Positions 49,128 through 60,330 of a stretch of 64,000 nt of DNA are shown piece by piece. Numbering within the stretch: the first letter of the stretch is position 1; each line of letters starts with the position of its first letter. The stretch covers positions 434,001 to 498,000 of the forward strand of contig NEEC01000013.1 in NCBI GenBank assembly GCA_002189035.1, in the 5' to 3' direction. The position numbers and the translations under genes were made by a program. The notes beneath the pieces were generated by a model. It was not told the DNA's origin. It saw nothing but the letters and a program-made list of their open reading frames with translations, and did not search any database. Origin of the DNA: Utricularia gibba (Eukaryota; Streptophyta; Magnoliopsida; Lamiales; Lentibulariaceae).

Positions 49128-50305
49128 TGATAACAAATATTTTTGAGTGATTAAATTTATGGAAAAGATTCATATTGTGCTACAAAAATCAAGTTTTACT
49201 GTCTAATTCTATATTTTTGCGCATAAGTACCATAGTTGTGTTATTTTAGTCTTAGATGGGACTAAATCGTAGATTTAGTTCCAACCTTCTAATAGTTTCC
49301 TTCGAGCAATGCAGCACAGGTCGCAACACAAATCCAAATGAGCCAAATATGAACAGTGTAGTGGCAGAGGGGGAGGCAGAAATCTAAAAAGAAGTACACA
49401 CAAAATCCAAGGAAGAGAAAAATGCGGATTTTGGATAAAAAGGAGGACAAGATAGAGAGAGAAACAGATCTCCTCATTGGAGACTCACGACACATTTTTT
49501 CTAGAGAAGGTTTTCTGGGGGGGGGGAAGGAGGAAGACGAACAGGAACTAAGCTGATGCTTGAAAACTATTTTATGTTTCCAAAAATTATTACTCTTAGC
49601 TAAGAATAACTAGCGACGTTTCCAGCTTTTTATTGAACTTTTAAATTCCTTGCTTGTTTATTTTTTGGTAGTCAACTATAAGATGAGTACAATGTGGATG
49701 ATGTTTTCTTTTCTATTTTCGTTCATCTTCAGCATGAGTGGCTAAGTACTTAGGGGTGTCTTGGGGTGAAAGGAGGATAGATGTGCTAATCAATCTTTAG
49801 ACCTAATCAACTATATGTCATGCCACTTACTTAACAAACCAGGATAGATTCAGGAGGGGGAAGTAGTGAAACCCAGCTTAACAACCCTAATTATAGGTAG
49901 ACTAAAGATTAGGGGGAAAATAAGAGTCCGGGTAAACCTAGACCTTGTGAGTTAGTTGTATGATTTATGGTTTGTACGAGCATGTTTAGTGATAAGCATA
50001 CATCCCCTGGGAATCCCAAGAGATCACCCATTTCATTCCAGAAACAACTGAGCTCCAAAACTTATTATTTTTCTTTACTGTATTCCGTTGTAGTTCTGTC
50101 TTAGTCCTAGTTAAGACCAATTCTATCAACGTGAAATTGATTCCTTACATTAACCTTCACATAGCAAGCACCTAGCTCCTTGTGTTCGACCCTAGTCCAC
50201 TATGCTCATATTTTTCATATGATTTGATGTGAATTAGGTTTATAAATTTTATTTGATAGGAGAAATTTTCAAATTAACGACTTTGTACAAATTTTTCATT
50301 TATCA
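49128..50305 (+). mobile_element. Family T solo LTR inside the 3' LTR of copia B
   Basis: It starts TGATAAC, ends TTTTTCATTTATCA, and is flanked by AGTCT (49123-49127) and AGTCC (50306-50310), a 5-bp target duplication with one mismatch. The other LTR of copia B has no such insertion, which fixes both ends. It shares the 'ctccttgtgttcgaccct' block with the copies at 1-855 and 44413-45769. Confidence 0.8.
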
Positions 50306-50419
50306 AGTCCCTCTTTCGTTTTTCTTCTTCTTCACCGCACGCAGCATATTCCAGCACAACTTCAGGGTTTGCAGTAGGCCTCATGAGATTGTCCAAGATT
50401 AGATCATCATTAGCTAACA

Positions 50420-50428
50420 CTCCCCCCC
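50420..50428 (-). other. Polypurine tract of copia B
   Basis: On the minus strand GGGGGGGAG lies directly before the 3' LTR start TGTTAGC, the expected place for plus-strand priming. Confidence 0.75.
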
Positions 50429-53230
50429 TGATGGGGTAATTTTGACTACTCCGGGCCTTCGTGGAGTTTAGGGTAAAGCAGCTTGGTCAGGGCGTCTGCG
50501 ATTTCGTCTTCTGAGGGTACATATTCGAGCCTTATCCGCTGGTTTTTGATATAGTCTCTTATCACATGAAATTTGATCTGGATATGCTTGCTCCTTTCGA
50601 ATTGAATAGGATTTTTAGCCATGCTAATTGCCGATTTGTTGTCAACCATGAGTGGTGTGGGCTTGATTGCTTTAACCTCTAAGTCTGATATAATTTTCTA
50701 TGTTCAGATTGCATGATTTGTTGCTGCGGTTGCTGCCATATACTCAGCCTCCGCTGAGGATTGTGCTATGACGTCTTGTTTTTTGCTGCTCCATGTTATT
50801 GTTGTGTCTCCAATAATGAATAGGTATCCACTTGTTGATTTGAGATCCTTGTTGTCTCATGAAAAATCAATATCCATATAGCACTTGAGATTAAATTTAG
50901 TGTTTTTGTGAAATAGCAGTCCATGATTTATAGAGCTTCTAATATACTTCAGAATTTTCAGAGCGCACTCAAGATGATTCTGGTGCAGCTTGGCTAGAAA
51001 CTTGGATAGCAAACTCAATAAGAAGGCTATGTCTGGTCTAGAAGCAATAAGGTACATAAGTACCCTAATTACACTTCTGCACGTTGACTCTTCTATTAAA
51101 ATGTTAGGGTCATATAGTGTTCTTCCTATAACTGTGTCTGTAGGGACTGGCTTGCATTCTAGTGAAATCGGTACTAGTATATGCTTCCTTTCTTGAGTTT
51201 AAATCTCCTGATCAATTCCTTAGAGTATTTCATTTGTGACAAGAAGATGTAGTCTTTAGTTTGCATAATTTCCATGCCTAAGAAGTAAGTCATCTCATCA
51301 AGGTCTGATATCTAAAATGCATTCATGAGCCTTTTCTTTTGTTCCTTAATTGAATTCTCATCATCTTCAGTTATCAATATATCATCCACGCATAAGGAGA
51401 TTATAACTCTTTTTGAATTTTTTATTTCCAATATGTATAGCTTTGTATCATTCATACTCCTCTTGAATCCTTGTTCTCTAAAATGTGCATCAATTCTACT
51501 GTACCACTCCCTTGGCGCCTACTTCAATCCATATAGCGCCTTTCGTAGTAATAACACGTTATCTTCATGTCCTTCTTTTCGGAAACAAGGTGGTTGTGAG
51601 ACGTATATATCCTCATTCAGTATGCCATTCTAGAATGCAGACTTGACATCAAGATGGTAGATCCTCTAGTTTTTGCAAGCTGCTACCCCAATCAGAATCT
51701 TTATTGTATCTAGCCTCACTAGAAGTGCGAAAGTTTCGAAATAATCAATACCTTCCTTTTTTGAGTATCCTTTAGCTACAAGTCTCACCTTTAATTTATT
51801 GACACTTCCATTGGAGTTCTTTTTTGTGCGAAAGACCCACTTAACTCCAATAACCTTTTTGTTGGCCGATCTGTCTACTAATTTCCATGTGTCATTTTTG
51901 TTGATCATGACCAGCTCAGTTTCCATTCCATTTCTCCAGCCTGAGTGTCTTAATGCTTGATTTAAATTTTCAGGTTTCTTGATCATCAGACATCTCTGAT
52001 AGATCTCTGACAATCTACGCTCACCTTGTATAGGGAAGTTTTCATTGCTGTAGGACATTTCTAGGCTACTTTCACTTATTTGTGGGTTTTGTTGGCTTTG
52101 GTGTACAGCTTCCAGAATTTCAACGGACTGGTTTGGTGATTGGGAAGGAACCAAGGTATGGTTGTTTTCCTCCGAAGCTCCTTCTGTAGTGCCAATGGGT
52201 AAGTCTCTCTCATCAGGTTCTCTATCATGAGTAAGAATCAATCTATTTCGATTTGATATCATATTTTCATTGTGTGTTAGTTCTCAATTGCCTTCAACAT
52301 TCTGATCAGATCCATGACCTGTACTCTAATGAGAATTTGATTCTACTTCATGCACATCGATTGTTTCTTGACTTGAATGTTTTTCTTTAAGTGTGTTTTC
52401 GTTGATTACCTTGAGGTTTGGGAATAGGTCTAGTGCATCTTTTCCTTGATTATGTGCCAGTTCAATGTGACTTGAGCACCAGTCCCAAGTTCTAAATTCA
52501 TCAAAAACTACATCTCTACTGACTTTTATTTTCATGCTTGACAAGTCCAATACCCTATACCCCTTGGTTATATCACTATATCCCATATGGATACCTACTT
52601 GTGCTTTTCTGTCTAATTTCCTTCTTCTTTTCTTTGGGATATGAGTGTAACATACACAGCCGAAGATACGGATGTGGTCAACCCGTGGTAGTCTCCCATG
52701 CCACATCTCAAATGGGGTTTTCTTTTTTATCAGTGACTTGGTGGGTAGTCAATTCAGCAGGTAGACAGCGGTGTCGACTGCTTCACCCTAGTAAGTTAAT
52801 GATAAGGCCCTCTCATGCATCACACATGTAGCCATTTCAACTATAGTTCTATTCCTTCTCTCACTTACCCCATTTTGCTCGGCTGTATAGGGGGCAGTAA
52901 ACTGGTGGATAATCCCTTCTCGTTCACATATTTCAGTGAGGTCATAAGGTATATATTCACCACTATTATCAGATCGGATGTATTTAATCCTTTGCCTGCT
53001 TTGGTTCTCAACTTGAGCCTTGAAAACTTTAAAGTAGTTTACCACTTTTAATCTGCTAGGGATGATAAATATCCAGCAATATCTATCGTAATCATCTATG
53101 AAAATTAAAAAATACTTGTTTCTTGCAGGCATCAAGACGTGCATGGGTCCACATACGTCACTATGGATCAGCTCTAGCATCTGAGTAGTATTCCAAGCGT
53201 GTTTACTGAAAGGTCGTCTAGAGATCTTAC
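50429..53230 (-). pseudogene. Copia B integrase, reverse transcriptase and RNase H
   Basis: In transcription order: integrase core (LELIHSDVCGPMHV, FIDDYDRYCWIF, IRSDNSGEY, FTAPYTAEQNGVSERRNRTI; 53180-52788), integrase C-terminus (IFGCVCYTHIPKKRRRKLDR, then VSRDVVFDE; 52706-52326), reverse transcriptase (KVIGVKWVFRTKKNSNG, ARLVAKG-like VRLVAKGYSKKEGIDYFETF; from 51900), MYLIASRPDIAFLLSLLSKF (51057), and RNase H (VDNKSAISMAKNP, then EIADALTKL; 50649-50446). Stops between the pieces make it inactive. Confidence 0.8.
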
Positions 53231-54618
53231 CAGATTTCGCATATCCTGTGATCTTGCTCTAATTTTGGTATTCTCTCCACCAGGTTGGATTTTGACGCAG
53301 GAGTTAGTGAGGAGGAATTCACGTGGCCGAACTGTTTGTGCAAGAGTGAGGCTTCATCTTTTGCTGCAAAGCAGGTATCAGTTAGGTTTCCATCAGTTAG
53401 GAAGGTTATAGGAAAAATTCTACTTTCCATCTTGACTTTAAGAAGGAGTTTTCTCGATGATAAATATATGCTATAGGAAGCTCCGTTGAAAGTGATGTTT
53501 AGTCCTTTTGAGATAAGTTGTCCAACACTTAGGAGGTTGTGGGAGGCTTTGGGTACATAGTATACATCTTGAATCTTTAGTACGTGCTTGCATGCTTCAA
53601 GTTGTATAGTTCCTATTCCATATATTCTTATCAATTGCCCATCAAAGACTTCTATCGACATTCCATTCAGTGGCTTATAGATTATGAAGGCACTGAATTT
53701 ATGAGTTAAGTGGTTGCTGCATCCACTGTCTATAAGACTTCTATAAGCCACGTTTCTTTGTTTGTAGTGTCGTTAGTGGTTGAGAGTATTGTGTCTTTGT
53801 GCAGAGTGTAGATATCAATGACTTCCTTGGCATCAAAAAAATAGCATACATAATTCAACGTGGTAGAGTTTGATTCTTGCTTGTCATCATCTTTCTGTGC
53901 GAATTTTTCTTCAAATCTTTTCATGCATACCCTTTCAATATGTCTTCTGGACTTGTTCAAAATTATAGAGTACATCCAATAGCTTTTCGTAGTTGTATGT
54001 GGTTAGAAGACCAGTTGTGGACGGCATCCCAATGCACGATCTAAAATCCTTTCCCACACAATTGAGAATTTCGTCTTTAACTCTTCCATCGTCGACAGGT
54101 TGCCCCAGTTTTTTCAGGTGCTTTGCAACTACACTCATAGAGGTCATTAAATCACTGATGGACTAACCTAGTTTCAGGCTGAGGTTGTTGAGAGTATGCC
54201 ACTGTTTCGCTATTTACTTTTACCGCCTTTCTGTTGTCATGGCATAATTTTTTGCTAGTATGGTTCAGGCTTTCTTAGGGGATTGGCAGCCCAGGATAAG
54301 GCCATAGGCTTCATCGGTTACAGCCAAGGTGAGTGCATGCATTGTCTTTTTCCTTTTTTTTCTGTGCTTCTTTTCTGTTGTAGTTTCCATGTCTGAAGAG
54401 GAAGATTTTCTTTCTTTCGCTTGAGCCGTATTTGCTTGCTCTACTTCTTCATTTTCTTCAAACAGGTCCCAGAGGTCCAGGTCGCCTAAACAGACAGACA
54501 TCTTGTTCGCCCAGGCATCATAGTCACCTCCGCCATCAAACATATAAGGGGGAATGAAATAAGATGAGGCCATGAAGTATGAGTTGTTGGAGGTTAGTAG
54601 GACTTGATTTATAGCCAA
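53227..54618 (-). pseudogene. Copia B gag and protease
   Basis: The gag begins at about 54618 (MAINQVLLTSNNSYFMASSY, then FDGGGDYDAWANKM, the usual gag start 'F.G.NY..W'). A Lys-rich stretch and broken UBN2-like pieces follow (KLGQPVDDGRVKDEILNCVG). The protease is in the 53751-53227 frame: SLIDSGCSNHLTHKFSAF carries the catalytic DSG, followed by VYYVPKASHNLLSVGQL and the pre-integrase HKQFGHVNSSSL. Several stops lie between gag and protease. Confidence 0.8.
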
Positions 54619-54666
54619 GCTTGAATATATGCTTGTGATTTCTCAAGGAGATCCACAGCGTCACCA

Positions 54667-55102
54667 TGTAAGAAGTCTATAGCTCACTAACTGGGAGCCT
54701 GAGTGCTTGAGAGGCAAGAATTAAACTTAACGAAAAATGTATACAAAAAGATATATTGTTACATGTTTGTTTTTCTATTTATAGTCCATTCTTTGTGACC
54801 ATTGAATACAGGTGTATACCTACACCTACTTTGCAGGTTACCATTGGCATATAATCAAGCAAGCTTGGGTTTTGGTCCTTTCCTTAAGCACAAACTTGGG
54901 CTGCTTGCTCCAAGCCCATATGCAGTCTTCCACTATTAGGGACTGATATTCAGCCCAATACCTGCTCATTCATCCATCGGTTTTCTCAAGTCCCTTTTTT
55001 GTCCTTCTTCTTCTTCACTGCATGCAGCATATTCCAGCAGCACTTCAAAGTTTGCAGCGGGCCTCATGCGATTGTCCAAGATTAACTCATCATTAGCTAA
55101 CA
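54667..55102 (-). repeat. 5' LTR of copia B (uninterrupted)
   Basis: It is about 90 percent identical by eye to 48803-50419 without the family T insertion. A primer-site-like TGGTGACGCTG follows it on the minus strand. Confidence 0.85.
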
Positions 55103-55109
55103 ACTGATT

Positions 55110-55730
55110 GGTAAGTTAATATATTTGATCTTCATTAGACCAGATATTGCTTATTGTGTGCAGATCCTAGCCCAATAAATGCATAGACCAAGACAATTCC
55201 ATTCACAACATGTAATGAGAGTTTTGCAGTATCTCAAAGGGAGCTCTGGGAAATGACTTTTCTTTCCAAATCACTCTAATATTGGAAGATCAATTTATGG
55301 GTTTTTCATATACATGGGAAGCAACCTAATTAGCTGGAAATCAAAAAGTATGAGCACAATAGCAATGAGTTCAAAGAAGACAGAATATAGAACAATGTCT
55401 CCCCCGGCTTATGAAGTCACATGGATATACAATTTATTGAAAGCTTTTGAGCTCAAGAAAGAGGGGGGAGGGGTGCACGCCTATATTGCGACAACAAGTC
55501 AACTACACAACTCACCAAGGATCCCACTATGCATGAGATAAATAAACACTTTGATATTGATTGGCATTATATTTAAGAAAAGGAAGAGTAAGGAGAAATA
55601 CAAGTAGAATATATAATGACATAAGGGTAGCCGATAGATATTCTAACAAAAGGATTGAGAACATTACGACACCATCACTTGTTAAGCGAATTGAGGATGT
55701 GTGATGTGATATACATGCTCCATTTGAGGT
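55110..55730 (+). pseudogene. Copia A reverse transcriptase end and RNase H
   Basis: Plus-strand pieces: IGKLIYLIFIRPDIAYCVQI directly after the copia B insertion, RVLQYLKGSSG, GSNLISWKSKSMSTIAMSSK with KTEYRTMS (RNase H active-site region) and EVTWIYNLLK, ending in a degraded SKLGVCDIHAP-like text before the right LTR. Frameshifts are present. Confidence 0.7.
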
Positions 55731-55875
55731 CGGGTTGAAGAAGACAATTGGGAATATATCCATTTTCTATGATTCATGGCAGTTGTAATTGTGTGTATAA
55801 ATATGCATGAACTAGCTAAGTGAAAAATGATGAGAATCATTCTTTGTTTTCTCTCCGTTTAAACTTCTGATACAG

Positions 55876-57235
55876 TACAATAGAAAAAACTAGTTATCAA
55901 TCAGTAAAAGAACAAGATGTGGAAATGCGAAGGGGACAAGAGGTGTGTGCTGGGCCATTCCATGTGAAACCCACGCCTGCTTTGCTGACCGAAGATGCAA
56001 ATAGCCGAAAAAATAGGTGCGGTGCAGTTACATAATTTTTTTAGGATCAGTTTGGTACTAAAACGTGATATTATAAAACGTAGTCTAAATTATGAATAGT
56101 GCTTGATAAGTTGTAAAATATGGTTGGTTTCATTTCATATATACAAAAATCAAGCACTCATTCTTATAAAATAATCAGGTTTTTTACTCATAAAACATAA
56201 ATTTAGTTTCGGAATTCTCACCCCCAAAAGATGAAGTAACACAGCATTTGAAGATTGAGCACGTTGTTCTCTTCTTTGCACCAAAGAAATGGAAGACAAA
56301 TTTTAGAGATATAACTCAAACAAATAAATTATAGACAAAATTATCATTTATACAAAAATCGAATTTTCCATTTTTTTTGTCATATAAAACTACATCAACT
56401 AAACCAAAATGTGGAAAATACTGATTTTCATTATTTAACATCTTTATTTTTGCTATCTCGGACTTAACATATGTAACAAACGGCATTCTTGTGGCACTTT
56501 GATTATGACGAGTTCCCAGGAGGCAAAATGCTGTCTAAGGAACCCAATAATATCGTTTAATTTATTTCTAAATGTGTCATAATTAACCATTGATACTGCA
56601 TCGTTAATTATTATTTTTTATTTATAGAAACCTTTTCCGTGCACGCGAGTGAGTGCTTTCAACCACAAATTAGTAGCAACTGTATGATAGGAATTGGATT
56701 TTTTAAATGGAAACCAAAAAAATGTAGCCATGTTATTAACATTAGAAACTAGGTAACAAAAAGGATATCATGGACCACATATAATTACTATTTATGTCAA
56801 GTGTAATTTTCAAAACGTCTTATATCTTTACATATGCGAATTAAATCAAATTATTATAATGAATAAGCATATTATGATAATATATTAAACGTTATGAAAA
56901 TACGTAATTCTATTCACAAAATTGAATAATTTAAGGAAAGTTTATAATTGATTTCCCTTTTATTATTAAAAAAGTAAGAATTGGTTTTTATAAATAAATA
57001 ACCATTTACTCATGTTTATTAATAATTATATTTTATAAATACATGCATTTAAAAAATAATGTTTTATAAATCATTTCACAGTATAATGTTTGAAAATGTA
57101 AAATCATTTTACATTTTATAGAAAAACGATAAATAATGACAATTACAACGATGAAAGGTGTGGTTTTGGTGGGGGCCCAATCCACAGAACCGCACAACGC
57201 ATCACCTCGACGCCTCCGCCACAAATGGCCGCGTG
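55876..57235. other. AT-rich upstream region of the ROD1-like gene
   Basis: I see no gene here. The DNA is very AT-rich until about 57160, where G+C rises toward the promoter of the downstream gene. Confidence 0.5.
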
Positions 57236-57243
57236 TATATAAA
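57236..57243 (+). promoter_or_regulatory. Likely TATA box of the ROD1-like gene
   Basis: TATATAAA lies 83 bases before the chosen ATG, placing the transcription start near 57270. This argues for the ATG at 57326 rather than the in-frame ATG at 57158. Confidence 0.55.
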
Positions 57244-57325
57244 CCCGGCAATCAATCGTATCCTAATTCCGATTCCAATCCACCACAAACACACATCCCT
57301 CAAGGAGGAGAGAATCAGGCGCAAG

Positions 57326-58238
57326 ATGGCCCGAGCCATCACCGCCGTCCAATTCCGATCCAACGGTCACCATCTCAAAAACGCGCCACCAAAGCCAGTC
57401 GTCCCTCGGTTCCATCCACATTTCATGGACTGGACGGCGGCCGACGTTTCCGAGTCTCTTCGGCGCCACCCGGCTCTCTGGTTTTTCGCCGCATGCGTTT
57501 TGCTTTTCATGGTCATCGAATACACACTTTTAATGGTTCCCCCATCGGCGGCCCCTTTCGATATAGGGTTCGCCGCCACTGCCGCCCTCCATCGTATGCT
57601 CGCCGCCAGACCCGCCCTCAATACACTCCTCGCTGCCCTTAATACGGTGACTGATCCCAGCTCAAATCTGAAATTCAATTCGGTAATGTGTTTAATTTAT
57701 CGATTTGAGTGATTGCAGGTGTTCGTGGGCATGCAATCGTCGTATATATTGTGGACGTGGTTGATCGAAGGGCGTCCGAGATCCGCTATCGCGACCGCGT
57801 TCATGTTCACATGCCGGGGAATTTTAGGATACTCCACACAGCTTCCCCTGCCCCAGGTCTCCCCTTCTCATTCATAAGACGATTGCCATATGCTATATCG
57901 CCTATTCATAATTTGGTGAATGTGGGCAGGAGTTTTTGGGATCGGGCGCAGATTTCCCGGTGGGGAATGTCTCGTTTTTCCTCTTCTACTCCGGGCACGT
58001 TGCTGCCTCTGTTATTGCATCGGTGGATATGCGACGGATGAAGAGGAGAGAATTAGCGTATCTGTTTGAATTGCTCAATGTTCTGCAGGTTATCAGGTTG
58101 CTGACTATAAGAGGCCATTACACGATCGACTTGGCCGCCGGAGTTGGCGCCGGGATCTTGTTCGATTCCCTCGCCGGGAAGTACCAACATTACATGTCAA
58201 CTAATCCAGTGCCACCAAAAACCTGTCATGCTTCCTAG
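57326..58238 (+). CDS. ROD1: Phosphatidylcholine:diacylglycerol cholinephosphotransferase, ROD1 type
   Basis: ER-membrane enzyme that swaps phosphocholine between phosphatidylcholine and diacylglycerol, feeding polyunsaturated fatty acids into storage oil. Exons: 57326-57646, 57719-57856, 57930-58238; 768 nt, 255 aa. The segment MDWTAADVSESLRRHPALWF precedes a hydrophobic helix (FFAACVLLFMVIEYTLLMV). Then come LNTLLAALNTVFVGMQSSYI-type text, TCRGILGYSTQLPLPQ, and the lipid phosphatase/phosphotransferase motifs SGHVAAS (His176) and RGHYTIDLAAGVGAGILFD (His216, Asp220). It is shorter than Arabidopsis ROD1 (301 aa), mainly at the N-terminus. An in-frame ATG at 57158 would add 56 residues but lies upstream of the TATA-like box. 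No disabling change seen. Confidence 0.93.
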
Positions 58239-59339
58239 TTTCATTCCTGAACTTCACTTTTTTCAAGCGCCCACTAAAAAAAAACTCCATTCGTCAAGAA
58301 ATCTGAATCTTTTACATCTATCGACCATGAAAATTGGATGGCGAGTTTCAGGTCAAAATGAAGTATCTTATTCGTATATTTGGTAATTTAAACACGCTTC
58401 AACAAGGAGGCGGCTTGAAATGGCATGCGAAAAGTTTCTGTAGCAGTCACTGAAGGTTCACGTCCCTGTTGCTTTCCAAACGAATACATGGCAATAAATG
58501 TAGACAGAATTTGGCATGTTCTTCCACTCCGATTGCAGTATCATAGTTCTTTTCAATATCGCCCAGTTGTACTAAACAATGACATGGCTTTTCTTTCTTT
58601 ATACAGATGGAAGCGATTGCGTACGAAAATTATTGGAGAGGTTGAGAAGAGGGGCATGTGGCCACACAGCAATGCGTTGTTGACCTTGGGAAGAAGAATC
58701 ATTATCAGACTATGTGCCATGCTTCGTGGCCTATCTGTTGGCCATGCCTTCTAGCGTTGAAGTTTCTAATGACTTGAGTAGTGTTGGGCATCCCTTCGAG
58801 CATCAGCTCATGCTGCACCATGAGAAGCATGAGTAGTGTCGGGACAAGCCATCACACTCAAACCAATTGTTACACATGGGACTAGAAAACAAACGATTTG
58901 AAATCGAAGTTCTTGATTGATCACCATTATCCTTCTTTTAAATATAAGAAGTGAACCAAATTAAACAACAACTAAATACAAGACAATCCCATATGTCTAT
59001 TATTGGTTTAAGTATCTTCCAAGTTAATGTTTTTCCAAATGGCCAAAAAGTGGTAAGGCATCTTTTGGAAAGAGTACCGATTTCTCTCAATTAAGATGAT
59101 CCAAAGAAGTGGTTGAAACTTGGCTTGGGCTCGATCTTATAGAAAACAAATTAAGTGGTGTAAAAACTCTAACCATTAAATGATAGAAAAATTCCATTAA
59201 ATAGGCTTCAATGATAGTGGGAGAGTTCGTACAATATCTTGACTCATCTAAATGGATTGGACATGATATTGGGCTAGAATACCTAGATGCACTAATTGAA
59301 ACTAATACAAATAAGTGAAACACAACTTAACTTATGCAG
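58239..59339. other. 3' region of the ROD1-like gene and intergenic DNA
   Basis: The first few hundred bases are probably 3' untranslated. A 109-codon open frame at 58425-58754 has no known similarity and is likely accidental. Confidence 0.45.
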
Positions 59340-60330
59340 TCTTTAGCATTCTTGCAACATTCCTTCCCTAAACTGAAACCTCTCAACGTTTCACTTTAAG
59401 CTGGTACCAAATGAACTCTTAATTGGTCTGTGAGCTTCTCAAAGTTGGGGATCTTGAGACGAATGGTCATTATATCTTCTATCTAGTCCTTATTGCCACC
59501 AAATACTAGTTCTATTATCTTTGCATTGACTAAATTCCTTAGGAAGTGATACCACACATCAATGTGCTTACTATGTTCATATAGGATAGGATACATAAAC
59601 AACATGATCATAAAAGTGTTGTCACACCTAACTTGAAGTAGCTCATGGAGGTCATAGTTGAGAGATTTCAATATACCACTCACCCAAATGCATTGATAAT
59701 CACATCTTGGTATAGCAATAAACTTACCTTTTGTGGTGGATATTATCACAATCATCTGTTTCTTAGAACTCTATATTACTGCACTATATCTCATTTTAAA
59801 GGCATACATTGAATTGCTCATCTACATAATTTGATTCTATGTATATCTCCAAACACCAATTTCTATCACTGTGGTAAAATATTCTCATGTTTGAGGTATT
59901 GTACAAATATCATCGCATCCACTTTAGTAATTGCTCATGAATTTTCTAAGGAACTTCCATGAATCTACTAGCTACCACAATGGCTTTCATGATGATTGTG
60001 TAATTGTAATGCACATCAAGCTTCCATCAGTTTTTTTTTTTTAAATAGGGTGGGGTTTATTGTAGGTCCTACTACGATTTTAGTGACTTGTGTTGCAGAA
60101 TACTGCTGGTGTTCACACTTGATGGCTTGTTTTCATGTTGAATTTTTCTACATCTTGTATGAACTTCCTTTGAAAGATGAATATCCCTTCTTCTCTTTGT
60201 ATAACTTCAATTTCTAAAAAGTATTTCATCTTCCCTAGGTTGGACATGTGAAAGCATTTGAACATTCTACAATTACCATGACCTCTGAATCGCTTACTCG
60301 CATGCCCTCTAAGCCATGATGCCATGCTCC
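59340..60330 (-). pseudogene. Copia reverse transcriptase/RNase H remnant
   Basis: Minus-strand pieces in order: MSNLGKMKYFLEIEVIQREE and IFIFQRKFIQDVEKF (reverse transcriptase, 60325-60113), then RNase H (VSGILKSLNYDLHELLQVRC, then HIDVWYHFLRNLV; 59755-59483) and an end-like IPNFEKLTDQLRVH near 59440. It is a third copia lineage in the window, with LTR-like sequence perhaps near 60.9-61.1 kb. Non-functional. Confidence 0.65.

Larger units (their letters stand above)
48803..55102 (-). mobile_element. Inner Ty1/copia element B, nearly full length
   Basis: LTRs: 54667-55102 (436 bp) and 48803-50419 (434 bp once its 1178-bp insertion and 5-bp duplication are removed). On the minus strand they start TGTTAGC and end CTTCTTACA. 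The flanks are ACTG+T (48798-48802) and ACTG+A (55103-55107), a likely 5-bp target duplication. On either side of the insertion copia A reads in the same frame, which dates B as younger than A. Internal region 50420-54666 holds gag, protease, integrase, reverse transcriptase and RNase H in order with scattered stops. Confidence 0.85.
38090..55875 (+). mobile_element. Outer Ty1/copia element A, heavily invaded
   Basis: Short LTRs: about 38090-38226 and 55735-55875 share 'gtaattgtgtgtataaa', 'gaaaaatgat.agaa' and a CTTTTGACA / CTTCTGATACA end. A degraded primer site ('taatatcaccatt' against the usual tggtatcagagc) follows the left LTR. The plus-strand coding parts occur in correct order but are separated by insertions: protease-integrase (39160-40200), integrase C-terminus to reverse transcriptase (47295-48800) and the last part of reverse transcriptase with RNase H (55110-55730). 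The insertions are a Harbinger element (40282-47294) and copia B (48803-55102). Confidence 0.75.

Noticed and set aside
57136-57642. 168-codon plus-strand frame overlapping the first ROD1-like exon
   Set aside because: It is a different frame of the same exon. The 57326 frame carries the conserved protein, and this one is a shadow rich in Arg and Pro.
58425-58754. 109-codon frame downstream of the ROD1-like stop codon
   Set aside because: No similarity and no separate promoter or splice evidence. It probably lies in 3' untranslated or intergenic sequence.
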